The notes: generated from the letters alone by a model not told the origin. 64,000 nucleotides of DNA from Limnohabitans sp. T6-20 (GCF_003063505.1 NZ_NERW01000003.1:806001-870000), one strand, 5' to 3'; positions 1-9,271 are shown, numbered from the stretch's first letter. Translations and numbers: made by a program.

Positions 1-1
1 C

Positions 2-733
2 CTGTATTGGCACTGCCACTTCATTCAAAAGCTCGAAAGCGAGCCTGAGATCGAATGGCGCAACATGCACCCCGGCTACGATGGCCTGCGCGAAGACGGC
101 TGGAACGACGCGCACTTTGCGGCGCTGACTGCTGGCCGCACTGGCTGGCCCATGGTGGACGCCTGCGTGGTCATGCTGCGCGAGACCGGCTGGCTCAACT
201 TTCGCATGCGCGCCATGCTGGTGTCGGTGGCGGCTTACCCCTTGTGGCTGGACTGGCGGCCCGTGGGCCAATGGCTGGCCACGCAGTTTCTGGACTACGA
301 GCCCGGCATCCACTGGAGCCAGCTGCAAATGCAATCAGGCACCACCGGCATCAACACCACGCGGGTGTACAACCCGATCAAACAAGCACAAGACCACGAC
401 CCACGGGGCATCTTTGTGCGCCGCTGGCTGCCGCACATGCGGCGCGTGCCCGACACCTGGCTGTTTGAACCCTGGCTCATGCCGCCCGAAGTGCAGCGCC
501 ACTGCGGCCTGACCGTGGGGGTGGACATTCCGCAGCCCTTGGTTGATCTGGCCGAAGCCACCCGCACCGCCAAAGCCGCGCTGCACGCCCGCCGGGCCGA
601 CCCTGATGTGAAAGCCGGCAAAAAAGCCGTGATCGACAAACACGCCTCGCGCCGCGTCAGCACCAGCACGCGCAAGCGCCGCGCCCCATCCACAGACACC
701 CCACCCAGCAGCCAACTGGGCTTTGATTTTTGA
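2..733 (+). CDS. Photolyase/cryptochrome-family protein, C-terminal part
   Basis: The frame is open from the left edge to TGA at 731-733, so only about 243 C-terminal codons are visible. They form the helical FAD-binding domain of the photolyase/cryptochrome family: GRTGWPMVDACVVMLRETGW is the flavin-pocket helix pair (compare GYPLVDAAMRQL..TG), followed by NFRMRAM, DYEPGIHWSQLQMQSG and YNPIKQAQDHDPRG. The protein ends in a basic tail (RRVSTSTRKRRAPS) beyond the domain. Whether it repairs DNA or only senses light cannot be read from this part, because the antenna domain is outside the window. The stop lies two bases before the ATG of the next photolyase-family gene, so the two are very likely cotranscribed. 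Confidence 0.85.
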   Translation: MYWHCHFIQKLESEPEIEWRNMHPGYDGLREDGWNDAHFAALTAGRTGWPMVDACVVMLRETGWLNFRMRAMLVSVAAYPLWLDWRPVGQWLATQFLDYEPGIHWSQLQMQSGTTGINTTRVYNPIKQAQDHDPRGIFVRRWLPHMRRVPDTWLFEPWLMPPEVQRHCGLTVGVDIPQPLVDLAEATRTAKAALHARRADPDVKAGKKAVIDKHASRRVSTSTRKRRAPSTDTPPSSQLGFDF

Positions 734-735
734 AC

Positions 736-2064
736 ATGCCCACCACCCCATCGACCACCTTGTATTGGTTTCGCAACGACCTGCGCCTGCAAGACCAACC
801 CGCCTTGCTGCAAGCCGCCGCACACGCCACGGCGCACGGCCAGGCCCTGTTGCTGGTCTATCTGCACGACGCCGAGCAAGACGCGACCACCGCCTGGGGC
901 TTTCGGCGCATGGGGCCGCACCGCAGGCGCTTTGTGGCAGACACCTTGCAAGACCTGCACACATCGCTGCAAACCCTGGGCCAGACGCTGGTGCTGCTGC
1001 ACGGCACAGCGGGCACGGCGCTGGCCGATTGCGCAAGGCACGTTCAAGCCACCACCGTGTTTTGCGAAGACATCGCAGCCCCCGAAGAGCAAGCCCAAGT
1101 GCAGGCGCTGCGCGATGCGGGCCTGACGGTGCACACCGTCTGGCAATCGAGCTTGCTTGAACCGGCAGACTTGCCTTTTGACGTGACCGACTTGCCGCAG
1201 GTGTTCACCACCTTTCGCCAACGCATCGAATCAGCAGGCCTGCGGCCCCGCTCGCCACTGCCCGCGCCCACGCAACTGCCTGCACCGCCACATGTTGAGC
1301 TGTACACCCTGCCCGGCTGGGCAGGCAACCCCGAGAAACTGCTGCAAGCGCCCGAAGGCCAAAACGCTCACGAAAGCTCGAATTTTCCGTACACCCTGCC
1401 CCACTGCCGGGGTGGTGAGGCCAGCGCACTGGCGCACTTGCAAAGCTACCTGACCCCGCCCTGGCCCGACCGCTACAAGCAAACCCGCAACGCCCTGCAA
1501 GGGGCGCACACCAGCAGCCACTGGTCGCCCTGGTTGGCCACGGGGGCGGTGTCGGCACGTACCATTTGGGTCGCCCTACACACCTACGAACAACAACACG
1601 GCGCGAACGACGGCACCTATTGGCTCTGGTTTGAACTGCTGTGGCGAGATTACTTTCGCTTTTTGCACCTGCAACACGGTCGCCAGTTGTATGCCGCCAG
1701 CGGTTTGTCCCAGCTGCCACGCCCCTCGCACTGGCCCAAAGACTTTCAGCGCTGGTGCGACGGCGAAACCGGCGAGCCCATCGTCGATGCCGGCATGCGC
1801 GAGCTGGTCGCCACCGGCTTCACCTCCAACCGCATGCGCCAGATCGTGGCCAGTTACCTGGTGCACGACCTGGCCTGCGACTGGCGGGCAGGCGCGGCTT
1901 GGTTCGAGTCGCAGTTGGTGGACTTTGACGTGTGCAGCAACCAGGGCAACTGGCTCTACATCAGCGGCCGGGGCACCGACCCGCGCCAGGGGCGGCGTTT
2001 CAACCCCACCAAACAAGCCCAAGACCACGACCCACAAGGCCGCTACCAAAAGGTCTGGCTCTGA
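736..2064 (+). CDS. Cryptochrome-DASH-type photolyase homologue, short C-terminus
   Basis: This 442-residue protein opens with the photolyase antenna-domain signature TLYWFRNDLRLQDQPALL. Its flavin domain contains WLWFELLWRDYFRF, GMRELVATGFTSNRMRQIVA and NQGNWLYISGRGTDPRQG, then RRFNPTKQAQDHDP; the NWxYxxGxGxDPR pattern marks the DASH subfamily, which repairs CPDs in single-stranded DNA. The ATG at 736 was chosen; a TTG two codons earlier overlaps the preceding stop. The chain ends directly after QGRYQKVWL, where DASH proteins normally continue with the LPEL segment, so the C-terminus looks clipped. It forms a tandem pair with the photolyase-like gene upstream. Confidence 0.88.
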   Translation: MPTTPSTTLYWFRNDLRLQDQPALLQAAAHATAHGQALLLVYLHDAEQDATTAWGFRRMGPHRRRFVADTLQDLHTSLQTLGQTLVLLHGTAGTALADCARHVQATTVFCEDIAAPEEQAQVQALRDAGLTVHTVWQSSLLEPADLPFDVTDLPQVFTTFRQRIESAGLRPRSPLPAPTQLPAPPHVELYTLPGWAGNPEKLLQAPEGQNAHESSNFPYTLPHCRGGEASALAHLQSYLTPPWPDRYKQTRNALQGAHTSSHWSPWLATGAVSARTIWVALHTYEQQHGANDGTYWLWFELLWRDYFRFLHLQHGRQLYAASGLSQLPRPSHWPKDFQRWCDGETGEPIVDAGMRELVATGFTSNRMRQIVASYLVHDLACDWRAGAAWFESQLVDFDVCSNQGNWLYISGRGTDPRQGRRFNPTKQAQDHDPQGRYQKVWL

Positions 2065-2068
2065 ACCT

Positions 2069-2091
2069 GGTCGGGGCGAAAGCCCACGACC
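2069..2091 (+). other. GNRA-capped hairpin after the cry-DASH gene
   Basis: Five bases after the cry-DASH stop the RNA can fold as GGTCG-GGGC-GAAA-GCCC-A-CGACC, a nine-pair stem with one bulged A and a GAAA tetraloop. No T-run follows, so it is not a classical intrinsic terminator. It could stabilise the 3' end or act as a weak attenuator before the channel gene at 2174. Confidence 0.4.
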
Positions 2092-2173
2092 TGCAATAAC
2101 CACGTCCCTGTCGGTCGGCACCTTCAGGTCGGACGCTTTGGGCTTCGACCCAGCAACATCGATAATCCCCAAC

Positions 2174-2812
2174 ATGTACGGAATTCAATCTTGGGGTGAA
2201 ACCCTTCGCCTGTTGGTCGAGTTGTCGGCCACCGCCGCTTTCGCACTTTCTGGCCTGATGGAAGCCGCGCGCAAAAGGCTCGATGCGGTGGGCGTGTGCG
2301 TGGTGGCTTTTTTAACCGCGTTTGGCGGCGGCACGCTGCGCGATTTGCTGCTCGATCAAAGGCCCTTCTTTTGGGTTCAACACACCGAAATGCTCTGGGG
2401 GATGCTGGCCCTGTGCGTGCTCGCCATGCTGTTCATGCGCCAGCGCCATTTTGAAGTCACCGAAAAAGCCATCCTCTGGCCGGATGCATTGGGCCTGGGC
2501 CTGTTCACCGCGACGGGCGTGCACCACGCGCTGCACGCGCTCATGCCGCCAGTGGTCGCCGTGCTGATGGGTTTGATCACGGGCGTGTTTGGTGGCGTGC
2601 TGCGCGACATGGTGTGCAACGAAATCCCCACCGCCTTCAAAGACCACCGGCCTTATGCGGTCTGCGCCTTTGCGGGCGGCTGGACCTATGTGGGCCTGTG
2701 GTTCACCGACGCCCCAGGTTGGGTGGCCCTGATGGGCTGCCTGGTGGTCACCGTCGGCTTGCGCGCGCTGGCACTTTGGCGCAACTGGCAACTGCCCGCC
2801 TGGCGCGCCTGA
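2174..2812 (+). CDS. Trimeric intracellular cation channel family protein (UPF0126/YicG)
   Basis: This 212-residue, almost wholly hydrophobic membrane protein has two homologous halves, each carrying a glycine-rich kinked helix: FGGGTLRDLLLD in the first and FGGVLRDMVCNEIP in the second. That is the signature of the prokaryotic TRIC/YicG family, bacterial relatives of animal TRIC potassium channels with seven membrane spans. The family is thought to pass monovalent cations, but physiological roles in bacteria are poorly known. The ATG at 2174 (MYGIQSWGETL) was chosen because it begins the family-conserved region. It precedes the DMT transporter by 18 bases on the same strand. Confidence 0.88.
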   Translation: MYGIQSWGETLRLLVELSATAAFALSGLMEAARKRLDAVGVCVVAFLTAFGGGTLRDLLLDQRPFFWVQHTEMLWGMLALCVLAMLFMRQRHFEVTEKAILWPDALGLGLFTATGVHHALHALMPPVVAVLMGLITGVFGGVLRDMVCNEIPTAFKDHRPYAVCAFAGGWTYVGLWFTDAPGWVALMGCLVVTVGLRALALWRNWQLPAWRA

Positions 2813-2830
2813 CCCCTTTCTTCAAGACAT

Positions 2831-3799
2831 ATGCCCAAAAACGCCAGCGCCTTCTGGGGCGGTATCTTCTTTTCATTGGCCGCCGGACTCATGTGGGGCC
2901 TGGTGTTTGTCGGCCCGCTCATGCTGCCCGAATACCCCGCCGCGCTGCACACCTTTGGTCGCTACCTTGCCTTTGGCCTGATCGCCTTGCCCTTGGCCTT
3001 TGTCGACCGCGCTGAAATCAAACGCCTGACCCGGGCCGACTGGCTGGCCGCGCTCAAGCTGGCGGCCATCGGCAACGTGCTTTATTACCTGTTCCTGTCC
3101 AGCGCCATCCAGCGTGCAGGTGGTGCGCTGCCCACCATGATCATCGGCACGCTGCCGGTGGTGATCGCGGTTTCGGCCAACCTGCTCAACCACCAACGTG
3201 ACGGGCGTTTTCCGTGGCTCAAACTGGCCCCGCCTCTGGCGCTGATTTTGTTGGGCATTGCCTGCGTCAACCATGTGGAATGGACCGCCATGCTGCAAAA
3301 CCCGCAGGCCGACACGGGCCGCTACATCACCGGGGCCGTGCTGGCGGTGGGCGCAGTAGTCTGCTGGACCTGGTACCCCCTCAAAAACGCCGACTGGCTG
3401 CGCGGCCACCCCGACCGCAACGCCCGCGTGTGGGCCACCGCACAAGGCCTGGCCACGCTGCCCCTGGCCTTGCTGGGTTACGCCGCTTTCTGGCTGTGGA
3501 GCAGCGCCACCAACAACCCACTGCCCATGCCCTTGGGTCCGCGCCCCCTCGAATTCATAGGCCTCATGATGGCCATCGCCCTGTTCGCCTCGTGGCTGGG
3601 CACCCTGTGCTGGAACGCCGCCAGCCAGCGCCTACCCACCGCCTTGGCGGGCCAGCTCATCGTGTTCGAAACCCTGGCCGCATTGACCTACGCATTCTGG
3701 CTGCGCGGCCAGTGGCCAGAGCCCCTCACACTGGCGGGCATTGCGCTGCTGGTGGCGGGGGTGATTGGCGGGGTGCGCGTCAAAGCGGTCTCGAGCTGA
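2831..3799 (+). CDS. DMT-superfamily (EamA) transporter
   Basis: This 322-residue inner-membrane protein has about ten hydrophobic segments in two EamA repeats. The first opens with FWGGIFFSLAAGLMWGLVFV and includes the helix pair around SAIQRAGGALPTMIIGTLPV; the second ends in AGIALLVAGVIGGVRV. EamA proteins of the drug/metabolite transporter superfamily usually export amino acids, metabolites or toxic compounds, but the substrate cannot be predicted. It sits 18 bases after the TRIC-type channel gene and may share its transcript. It converges on the LysE-type exporter, with about 50 bases between the two stops and no clear terminator. Confidence 0.85.
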   Translation: MPKNASAFWGGIFFSLAAGLMWGLVFVGPLMLPEYPAALHTFGRYLAFGLIALPLAFVDRAEIKRLTRADWLAALKLAAIGNVLYYLFLSSAIQRAGGALPTMIIGTLPVVIAVSANLLNHQRDGRFPWLKLAPPLALILLGIACVNHVEWTAMLQNPQADTGRYITGAVLAVGAVVCWTWYPLKNADWLRGHPDRNARVWATAQGLATLPLALLGYAAFWLWSSATNNPLPMPLGPRPLEFIGLMMAIALFASWLGTLCWNAASQRLPTALAGQLIVFETLAALTYAFWLRGQWPEPLTLAGIALLVAGVIGGVRVKAVSS

Positions 3800-3850
3800 T
3801 CAAACCAGCTTCATGAGGTCCAAAATGCTACGTCAACCAGGCATCAGCGC

Positions 3851-4474
3851 TCAGGCCCTGGACAAAAACTGCTTGAGGCCAAACGCCAGCAGCAAAACGC
3901 CAAAAAGCGACTCGAAATAAACCTTGAAACGTCGGAAGGCGCTGCTCGCACGTGGGGTAGACAAGACCAACACCACCACAGAAAACCATATGACCGCCAC
4001 GGCCACCACAACGGTCAACATCCAGCCCAGCAACAACATGCTCGCGTTTTCAGGTGCTGCCGACGAGAGAGCAGAGGCGTAGTACAGGGCCGCTTTGGGG
4101 TTCGCCATGGTGGTGGACAGCCCTTTGGCGAACGAGGTGCCAAGAGACAGGGAAGGGTCTGCGGCCGTCCTTTCGGGCAAAGGCGTTCGAGCGGAGCGCA
4201 GCAACTGAATGCCCAGCCAAGCGATGTAGGCCGCGCCAGACAACTTGATCGCCAGGAAAAGTGAGGGAAACAGAGCGAACAAGGCACCCACACCCAAAAG
4301 GGCGGCGCCTGCCCAGATGCCATTGCCCAGCACCACGCCGGCCGCTACGGCAGCGGCGTCTCGCCGCAGGCCGGTGATGGCGGCATAACTGACGGCCAGA
4401 AAATCAGGCCCTGGACTCATGATGCCCACGGCCGCAATGGCGGCCACGGTCCATAAGGCGTGGATCGATTCCAT
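3851..4474 (-). CDS. LysE/RhtB family exporter
   Basis: This 207-residue membrane protein has the LysE/RhtB N-terminal signature: AAVGIMSPGPDFLAVSYAAI, then the glycine-rich helix GVVLGNGIWAGAALLG and LSGAAYIAWLGIQLLRSA. About six hydrophobic spans are visible. The family exports amino acids such as lysine, threonine or homoserine lactone through the inner membrane; the substrate here is unknown. It begins 31 bases after the FadJ-like gene on the same strand, so it may be the last gene of the thiolase-fadJ transcript, although its function does not obviously fit fatty-acid oxidation. Confidence 0.88.
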   Translation of the reverse strand: MESIHALWTVAAIAAVGIMSPGPDFLAVSYAAITGLRRDAAAVAAGVVLGNGIWAGAALLGVGALFALFPSLFLAIKLSGAAYIAWLGIQLLRSARTPLPERTAADPSLSLGTSFAKGLSTTMANPKAALYYASALSSAAPENASMLLLGWMLTVVVAVAVIWFSVVVLVLSTPRASSAFRRFKVYFESLFGVLLLAFGLKQFLSRA

Positions 4475-4505
4475 ATTCCCCTTGATCGCCCATGGGGCGG
4501 GTTGT

Positions 4506-6665
4506 TCAATACACCGGCTGATGCTGCTTCAAGCTCGCAATCACTTCCGGCGTCAGCACAAACCCCGCACCATACTTCGTTGCCAATTCCGCGCAGCGCT
4601 TTACAAACGCATCCATCCCCTGGCCATAGATGAACTGCAACGCCCCACCCGTCCAGGCCGGAAAGCCGATGCCGAAGATGGAGCCGATGTTGCCGTCGTG
4701 TACCGAGGTCAGCACGCCTTCTTGCAGGCAGCGGGCGGTCTCCACGGCCTGGCGGTAGAGCAGGCGGTCCTTGATGTCTTGCAGGTTGAGCGCCACGTCG
4801 GCTTTTTCAAAGCGGGTTTTCAGCTCGGGCCACAGCACTTTCTTTTGCCCTGCGGGGTAGTCGTAAAAACCACCGCCTGCGGCACGGCCGGGGCGCTTGA
4901 GTTCTTTGAACATGCGCTCGACAAACAGCTCGCCGGGCGTGGCGGTGTGGGTCTTGCCTTCTTTGGCGAAGTCTTCGCGGGTTTGGTCCAGCACATGCAC
5001 CGACAACGACAGCGCGGTTTCGTCCAGCACGGCCAGCGGCCCGACGGGCATGCCCACTTGCATGGCCAAGTTCTCGATCACGGGGGCGGGGATGCCCTCG
5101 CCCAGCATGGCCGCACCTTCCATCACAAAGGTGCCAAAGGTGCGGCTGGTGTAAAAACCGCGCGAGTCGTTCACCACAATCGGCAGTTTGCCCAGCGCCT
5201 GCACATAGTCATAGGCACGGGCGATGGTTTCGTCGTCGGTCTGCGCGCCGCGAATGATTTCCACCAGCTGCATCTTGTCGACTGGGCTGAAGAAATGGAT
5301 GCCGACGAATTTGTTGGCATTGGCGCTGGCCGTGGCCAGGCCGCTGATGGGCAAGGTGGAGGTGTTGCTGGCAAAGAAGCCGCCCTCGGCGAGCATGGGC
5401 TCGGCCTCTTGCGTGACGCGGGCCTTGAGCTCGCGGTTTTCAAACACGGCTTCGATGATCAGGTCGCAACCTTTCAGGTCTGCGGCGCTGGCGGTCGGCT
5501 GGATCAGTGACAACAAGGCCGCTTGTTTGTCCACCGCCATGCGGCCTTTGTCCACGCGCTTCTGCGTGAGCTTGTGGCTGTAGGCCTTGCCTTTTTCTGC
5601 GGCCTCAACGCTCACGTCTTTGAGCACAGTGGCGATACCCCGGCTGGCTTGTGAATACGCAATGCCAGAGCCCATCATGCCCGCGCCCAAAATGCCTACC
5701 TTTTGCGGCTTGTAGCGCGGCGCAGCCTTGGGGCGGCTTTGGCCGCCCTTGATGCTGTTCATGTTGAAGAAGAAGGTGTTGATCATGTTGCGCGCCACCT
5801 GGCTGGTCATGAGGCCAGCGAGGTAACGGCTTTCGATGCGCATCGCGGTGTCAAAGTCCACCATCGCGCCTTCGACCATGGCGGCCAGCGCCGCTTCGGG
5901 CGCGGGGTAAAGGCCGCGTGTTTTTTGCTTGAGCACGGCCGGGGCAACACTCAGCATGCCCGCGATCTTGGGGTTGCTCGGCGTGCCGCCGGGCATTTTG
6001 TAGTCCTTGCGGTCCCACAAGTGCTGGGCGGCTTCGGGCTGGCCCTGGCTGCCCGCGATGTGCGCCAGAGCGCGGGGGCGCAGCTGGTCATCGCTGGCCA
6101 CGATCTCGTGCACCAGGCCCAGCTTTTGCGCTTCTTCGGGGCCAAAGAGTTTGCTCTCCAGCACATAGGGCTGCGCGGCCAGCAGGCCCAGCTGACGCGT
6201 CATCTTGGTGATGCCGCCGCCACCGGGGATCAAGCCCAGCGTGACTTCGGGTAGACCGAATTGGGTTTTGGGGTTGGCTGTGGCGATGCGGTAGTGGCCG
6301 ATCAGCGCCACTTCCCAGCCACCGCCCAGCGCCGTGCCGTTGAGGCAGCTGACCACCGGCACGCCCAGCGTCTCGATGGTGCGAAAAGCTTTCTTGATGC
6401 CTTCGATCTCGGCAAAGACACGCGGGCCGTCTGAGGCTTGCGAGCGCATCACGCCCTTGAGGTCGGCCCCTGCAAAGAAGGTGGACTTGGCCGAGGCCAA
6501 GATGACCCCTTTTAAAGATGCCTTGTCTTTGGCCACCTGCTCGGCCGCCTGTGTCAGGTCGGCCTGCCATTGCAGGCACATGGTGTTGACCGGCGAGCCT
6601 TGCTCGTCAAAGGTGATGGTGGCGATGCCGTCCGCCAGTTCGTAGCGCAGTGTTTTCAAAATCAT
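4506..6665 (-). CDS. fadJ: Bifunctional enoyl-CoA hydratase/3-hydroxyacyl-CoA dehydrogenase (FadJ/FadB-like)
   Basis: This 719-residue fusion carries a crotonase domain (about 1-200) with both catalytic glutamates, E118 in ALGGGWE and E140 in FGLPE, then an NAD-binding fold around 323-336 (GILGAGMMGSGIAY) and the dehydrogenase residues H457 (VGIHFFSPV) and E469. It converts trans-2-enoyl-CoA through L-3-hydroxyacyl-CoA to 3-ketoacyl-CoA in beta-oxidation. The length and domain order match FadJ/FadB. The ATG at 6665 (MILKTLRY) was preferred over an upstream in-frame start, which would overlap the thiolase. The thiolase stops 16 bases upstream, so the pair forms a typical alpha/beta trifunctional unit. 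Confidence 0.92.
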   Translation of the reverse strand: MILKTLRYELADGIATITFDEQGSPVNTMCLQWQADLTQAAEQVAKDKASLKGVILASAKSTFFAGADLKGVMRSQASDGPRVFAEIEGIKKAFRTIETLGVPVVSCLNGTALGGGWEVALIGHYRIATANPKTQFGLPEVTLGLIPGGGGITKMTRQLGLLAAQPYVLESKLFGPEEAQKLGLVHEIVASDDQLRPRALAHIAGSQGQPEAAQHLWDRKDYKMPGGTPSNPKIAGMLSVAPAVLKQKTRGLYPAPEAALAAMVEGAMVDFDTAMRIESRYLAGLMTSQVARNMINTFFFNMNSIKGGQSRPKAAPRYKPQKVGILGAGMMGSGIAYSQASRGIATVLKDVSVEAAEKGKAYSHKLTQKRVDKGRMAVDKQAALLSLIQPTASAADLKGCDLIIEAVFENRELKARVTQEAEPMLAEGGFFASNTSTLPISGLATASANANKFVGIHFFSPVDKMQLVEIIRGAQTDDETIARAYDYVQALGKLPIVVNDSRGFYTSRTFGTFVMEGAAMLGEGIPAPVIENLAMQVGMPVGPLAVLDETALSLSVHVLDQTREDFAKEGKTHTATPGELFVERMFKELKRPGRAAGGGFYDYPAGQKKVLWPELKTRFEKADVALNLQDIKDRLLYRQAVETARCLQEGVLTSVHDGNIGSIFGIGFPAWTGGALQFIYGQGMDAFVKRCAELATKYGAGFVLTPEVIASLKQHQPVY

Positions 6666-6681
6666 TTTGGTGTCTCCCCGA

Positions 6682-7887
6682 TCAAACGCGTTCAACGATG
6701 GTGGCAATGCCCATGCCGCCGCCCACACACAAAGTGGCCATGCCGTAACGCAACTTGCGGCGGTGGAGCTCGTCGATCAGGATGCCGATGATCATCGCGC
6801 CCGTGGCCCCCAGCGGGTGGCCCATGGCGATCGCGCCGCCGTTGACGTTGACCTTGTCGTGCGGCACATGCATCTCTTGCATGAACTTCATGGGCACGGC
6901 AGCAAATGCCTCGTTGATCTCGAACAAATCGATCTGGTCAATCGTGAGGCCCGCCTTGGCCAGCGCCTTGCGGGCGGCGGGCATGGGGCCTGTGAGCATG
7001 ATGGTCGGGTCAGCACCCGACAAGGCCACCGACACGATGCGCGCACGCGGCGTGAGGCCATGGGTTTTGCCAGCGGCCTCTGACCCGATCAACACCGCCG
7101 CTGCGCCGTCCACGATGCCGGACGAGTTGCCTGCGTGGTGCACATGGTGGATGCGCTCGACCTGCGGGTAGCGCTGCAAGGCCACGGCGTCAAAGCCCAT
7201 CGCGCCAAGTTGTTCAAACGAGGCTTTGAGGCCGCCCAGTGTTTCCACCGTGGTGCTGGGCTTGATGAATTCGTCTTGCGCTAGGATGACCTGGCCCAGC
7301 TTGTCTTTGACCGGCACGACCGAGCCATCGAAGTAACCCGCCGCACGCGCCGCCGTGGCGCGCTTTTGCGATTCGACCGCGAAGGCGTCCACATCGTGGC
7401 GCGTGAAGCCGCTCATGGTGGCGATCAGGTCAGCGCCAATGCCTTGCGGCACAAACAACGTGGCGCTGTTGGTCTCGGGGTCTTGCGCCCAGGCGCCGCC
7501 GTCCGAGCCAATCGGCACGCGGCTCATGCTTTCGAGGCCACCGGCCACGACCAGGTCTTCCCAGCCGCTGCGCACTTTCATGGCGGCGGTGTTGACGGCC
7601 TCTAAACCCGAGGCGCAAAAGCGGTTGAGCTGCACGCCTGAGCAGCGCCAGTCCCAACCCGCAGCCAGCGCCGCCACTTTGGGGATCACCGAGCCCTGTT
7701 CGCCAATGGGCGAGACCACGCCCATGACCACGTCGTCCACTGCCGCAGTGTCGAACTGGTTGCGGCTTTGCAGCTCGCGCAGGACGCCCGACAGCAAGCT
7801 GATGGGCTTGACTTCGTGCAGGCTGCCGTCTTTTTTGCCTTTGCCACGCGGTGTGCGTATGGCGTCATAAACAAATGCTTCGCTCAT
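6682..7887 (-). CDS. Acetyl-CoA C-acyltransferase (FadA/FadI-type thiolase)
   Basis: This 401-residue thiolase has the nucleophile C91 in [13 protein letters not shown]357 in [15 protein letters not shown] and the acid/base C387 in TLCVGGGMG. It cleaves 3-ketoacyl-CoA with CoA to acetyl-CoA and a shortened acyl-CoA. The ATG at 7887 is preceded by a good ribosome site (GAGGAGAC, read on the minus strand); an upstream in-frame start lacks one. It is the first gene of a minus-strand unit with the FadJ-like enzyme and is divergent from an acyl-CoA dehydrogenase, so one promoter region could control a full beta-oxidation turn. Confidence 0.92.
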   Translation of the reverse strand: MSEAFVYDAIRTPRGKGKKDGSLHEVKPISLLSGVLRELQSRNQFDTAAVDDVVMGVVSPIGEQGSVIPKVAALAAGWDWRCSGVQLNRFCASGLEAVNTAAMKVRSGWEDLVVAGGLESMSRVPIGSDGGAWAQDPETNSATLFVPQGIGADLIATMSGFTRHDVDAFAVESQKRATAARAAGYFDGSVVPVKDKLGQVILAQDEFIKPSTTVETLGGLKASFEQLGAMGFDAVALQRYPQVERIHHVHHAGNSSGIVDGAAAVLIGSEAAGKTHGLTPRARIVSVALSGADPTIMLTGPMPAARKALAKAGLTIDQIDLFEINEAFAAVPMKFMQEMHVPHDKVNVNGGAIAMGHPLGATGAMIIGILIDELHRRKLRYGMATLCVGGGMGIATIVERV

Positions 7888-7959
7888 GGGGTCTGTCTCC
7901 TCGGTGTCATCAGGGGGATTGCCCTGTGTTGTGGGTTTCAGCATTCAGTATAGACTTTT

Positions 7960-7977
7960 ACCAAGCAAACGCTTTGT
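7960..7977. promoter_or_regulatory. Candidate TetR-type operator between thiolase and acyl-CoA dehydrogenase
   Basis: The 18-bp imperfect dyad ACCAAGC-AAAC-GCTTTGT pairs at six of seven positions in each arm. It lies in the 125-base divergent gap, next to a -10-like TATAGA at 7949-7954. TetR-family regulators of acyl-CoA genes bind dyads of this size. The nearest candidate regulator is the TetR gene at 9272. The assignment is inferred from symmetry and position only. Confidence 0.4.
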
Positions 7978-8012
7978 GAAAATACCAACCCCCAAGTCTT
8001 GAAGGTGACACC

Positions 8013-9176
8013 ATGATTGAACGCACACTCTTTTCCGCCGACCACGAAGCCTTTCGCGACAGCTTTCGCCGCTTCATGGACAAGGAAATCGCCCCCCACC
8101 ACGAAGCCTGGGAAGAGCAAGGCTATGTGGACCGCGCCGTGTGGGACAAAGCCGGTGAAAACGGCTTTTTGTGCATGACGCTGCCCGAGGCCTATGGCGG
8201 CTCGGATGCCGACAAGCTGTATTCGGTGGTGCAGATGGAGGAACTCTCACGCGCTGGCTTTACCGGCATCGGCTACGGCCTGCACAGCGAAATCGTCGCC
8301 CCCTACATCCTGCATTACGGCACCGAAGCGCAAAAGCAAAAGTACCTGCCCAAACTGGCCAGCGGCGAGATGGTGGGCGCGATCGCCATGAGCGAACCGG
8401 CTGCGGGCTCAGACCTGCAGGGCGTCAAAACCACCGCCATGCTGCAACCTGATGGCACTTACCTGATCAACGGCAGCAAGACCTTCATCACCAACGGCTG
8501 GCACGCCGATCTGGTGATTTTGGTGGCCAAGACCGACCCGGCTGCAGGAGCCAAAGGCACCAGCTTGTTTTTGATCGAGCGCGGCATGCCAGGATTTGAA
8601 AAAGGCAAGCGCTTGAAGAAATTGGGCCTCAAGGCACAAGACACGTCTGAGCTGTTCTTTGACAACGTCAAGGTCAGTGCCGACCAGCTGCTGGGCGGCG
8701 CAGCCATGCAGGGCAAGGGCTTCATTTGCCTGATGGAGCAGCTGCCTTGGGAGCGCCTGCAAATCGCGATTGGCGGCATTGCCGCAGCGCAAGCGGCCAT
8801 CGACTGGACGGTGCAATACGTGAAAGACCGCAAAGTGTTTGGCCAGGCCGTAGGCAACTACCAAAACACCCGCTACACCTTGGCCGAGCTGCAAACCGAG
8901 GTACAAGTTGCCCGTGTGTTCGTGGACAAGTGCTCTGAACTTTTGCTGCAGGACAAACTGGATACCGCCACAGCTAGCATGGCCAAGTACTGGTGCTCAG
9001 ACTTGCAATGCAAGGTGATGGACGAGTGCGTGCAGCTGCACGGCGGCTACGGCTACATGTGGGAATACCCCATCACCCGCGCCTATGCCGACGCCCGCGT
9101 GCAACGCATCTACGGCGGCACCAACGAGATCATGAAAGAAGTGATCTCGCGCAGCATGGGTTTGGCAGGGCGCTAA
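8013..9176 (+). CDS. Acyl-CoA dehydrogenase (isovaleryl/long-chain type catalytic base)
   Basis: This 387-residue flavoprotein has the family blocks AIAMSEPAAGSDLQGVKT and FITNGWHADLVILVAKT (FAD/substrate binding) and the C-terminal LHGGYGYMWEYPITRAYADA with RIYGGTNEIMKE. The position that holds the catalytic glutamate in medium-chain enzymes (YEGT) is glycine here (YGGT). A glutamate is instead present at E247 in LPWERLQIA, the place used by isovaleryl- and long-chain-type dehydrogenases. It introduces the 2,3 double bond into acyl-CoA and passes electrons to ETF. The ATG has a strong GAAGGTGA ribosome site. It is divergent from the thiolase-fadJ pair. Confidence 0.9.
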   Translation: MIERTLFSADHEAFRDSFRRFMDKEIAPHHEAWEEQGYVDRAVWDKAGENGFLCMTLPEAYGGSDADKLYSVVQMEELSRAGFTGIGYGLHSEIVAPYILHYGTEAQKQKYLPKLASGEMVGAIAMSEPAAGSDLQGVKTTAMLQPDGTYLINGSKTFITNGWHADLVILVAKTDPAAGAKGTSLFLIERGMPGFEKGKRLKKLGLKAQDTSELFFDNVKVSADQLLGGAAMQGKGFICLMEQLPWERLQIAIGGIAAAQAAIDWTVQYVKDRKVFGQAVGNYQNTRYTLAELQTEVQVARVFVDKCSELLLQDKLDTATASMAKYWCSDLQCKVMDECVQLHGGYGYMWEYPITRAYADARVQRIYGGTNEIMKEVISRSMGLAGR

Positions 9177-9235
9177 ATGCCCACCATCCCTGCCGTCTTT
9201 TGGGAACAATGCTCTGAGCGGGAGCAACCCTCTCT

Positions 9236-9260
9236 GTGGGAGCGACGCCCTCGTAGCGAA
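9236..9260 (+). repeat. REP-like palindromic repeat copy D
   Basis: GTGGGAGCGACGCCCTCGTA, followed by GCGAA, matches the GTGGGAGCG...CCCT...GCGAA pattern of the other copies in this window, with a small internal dyad (GCGACG/CGTAGC). A second, poorer half (CGGGAGCAACCCTC) lies just upstream at about 9218-9233. It sits 11 bases before the TetR start codon, so it would be part of that gene's 5' leader. Confidence 0.5.
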
Positions 9261-9271
9261 GGTTTTCTGCC

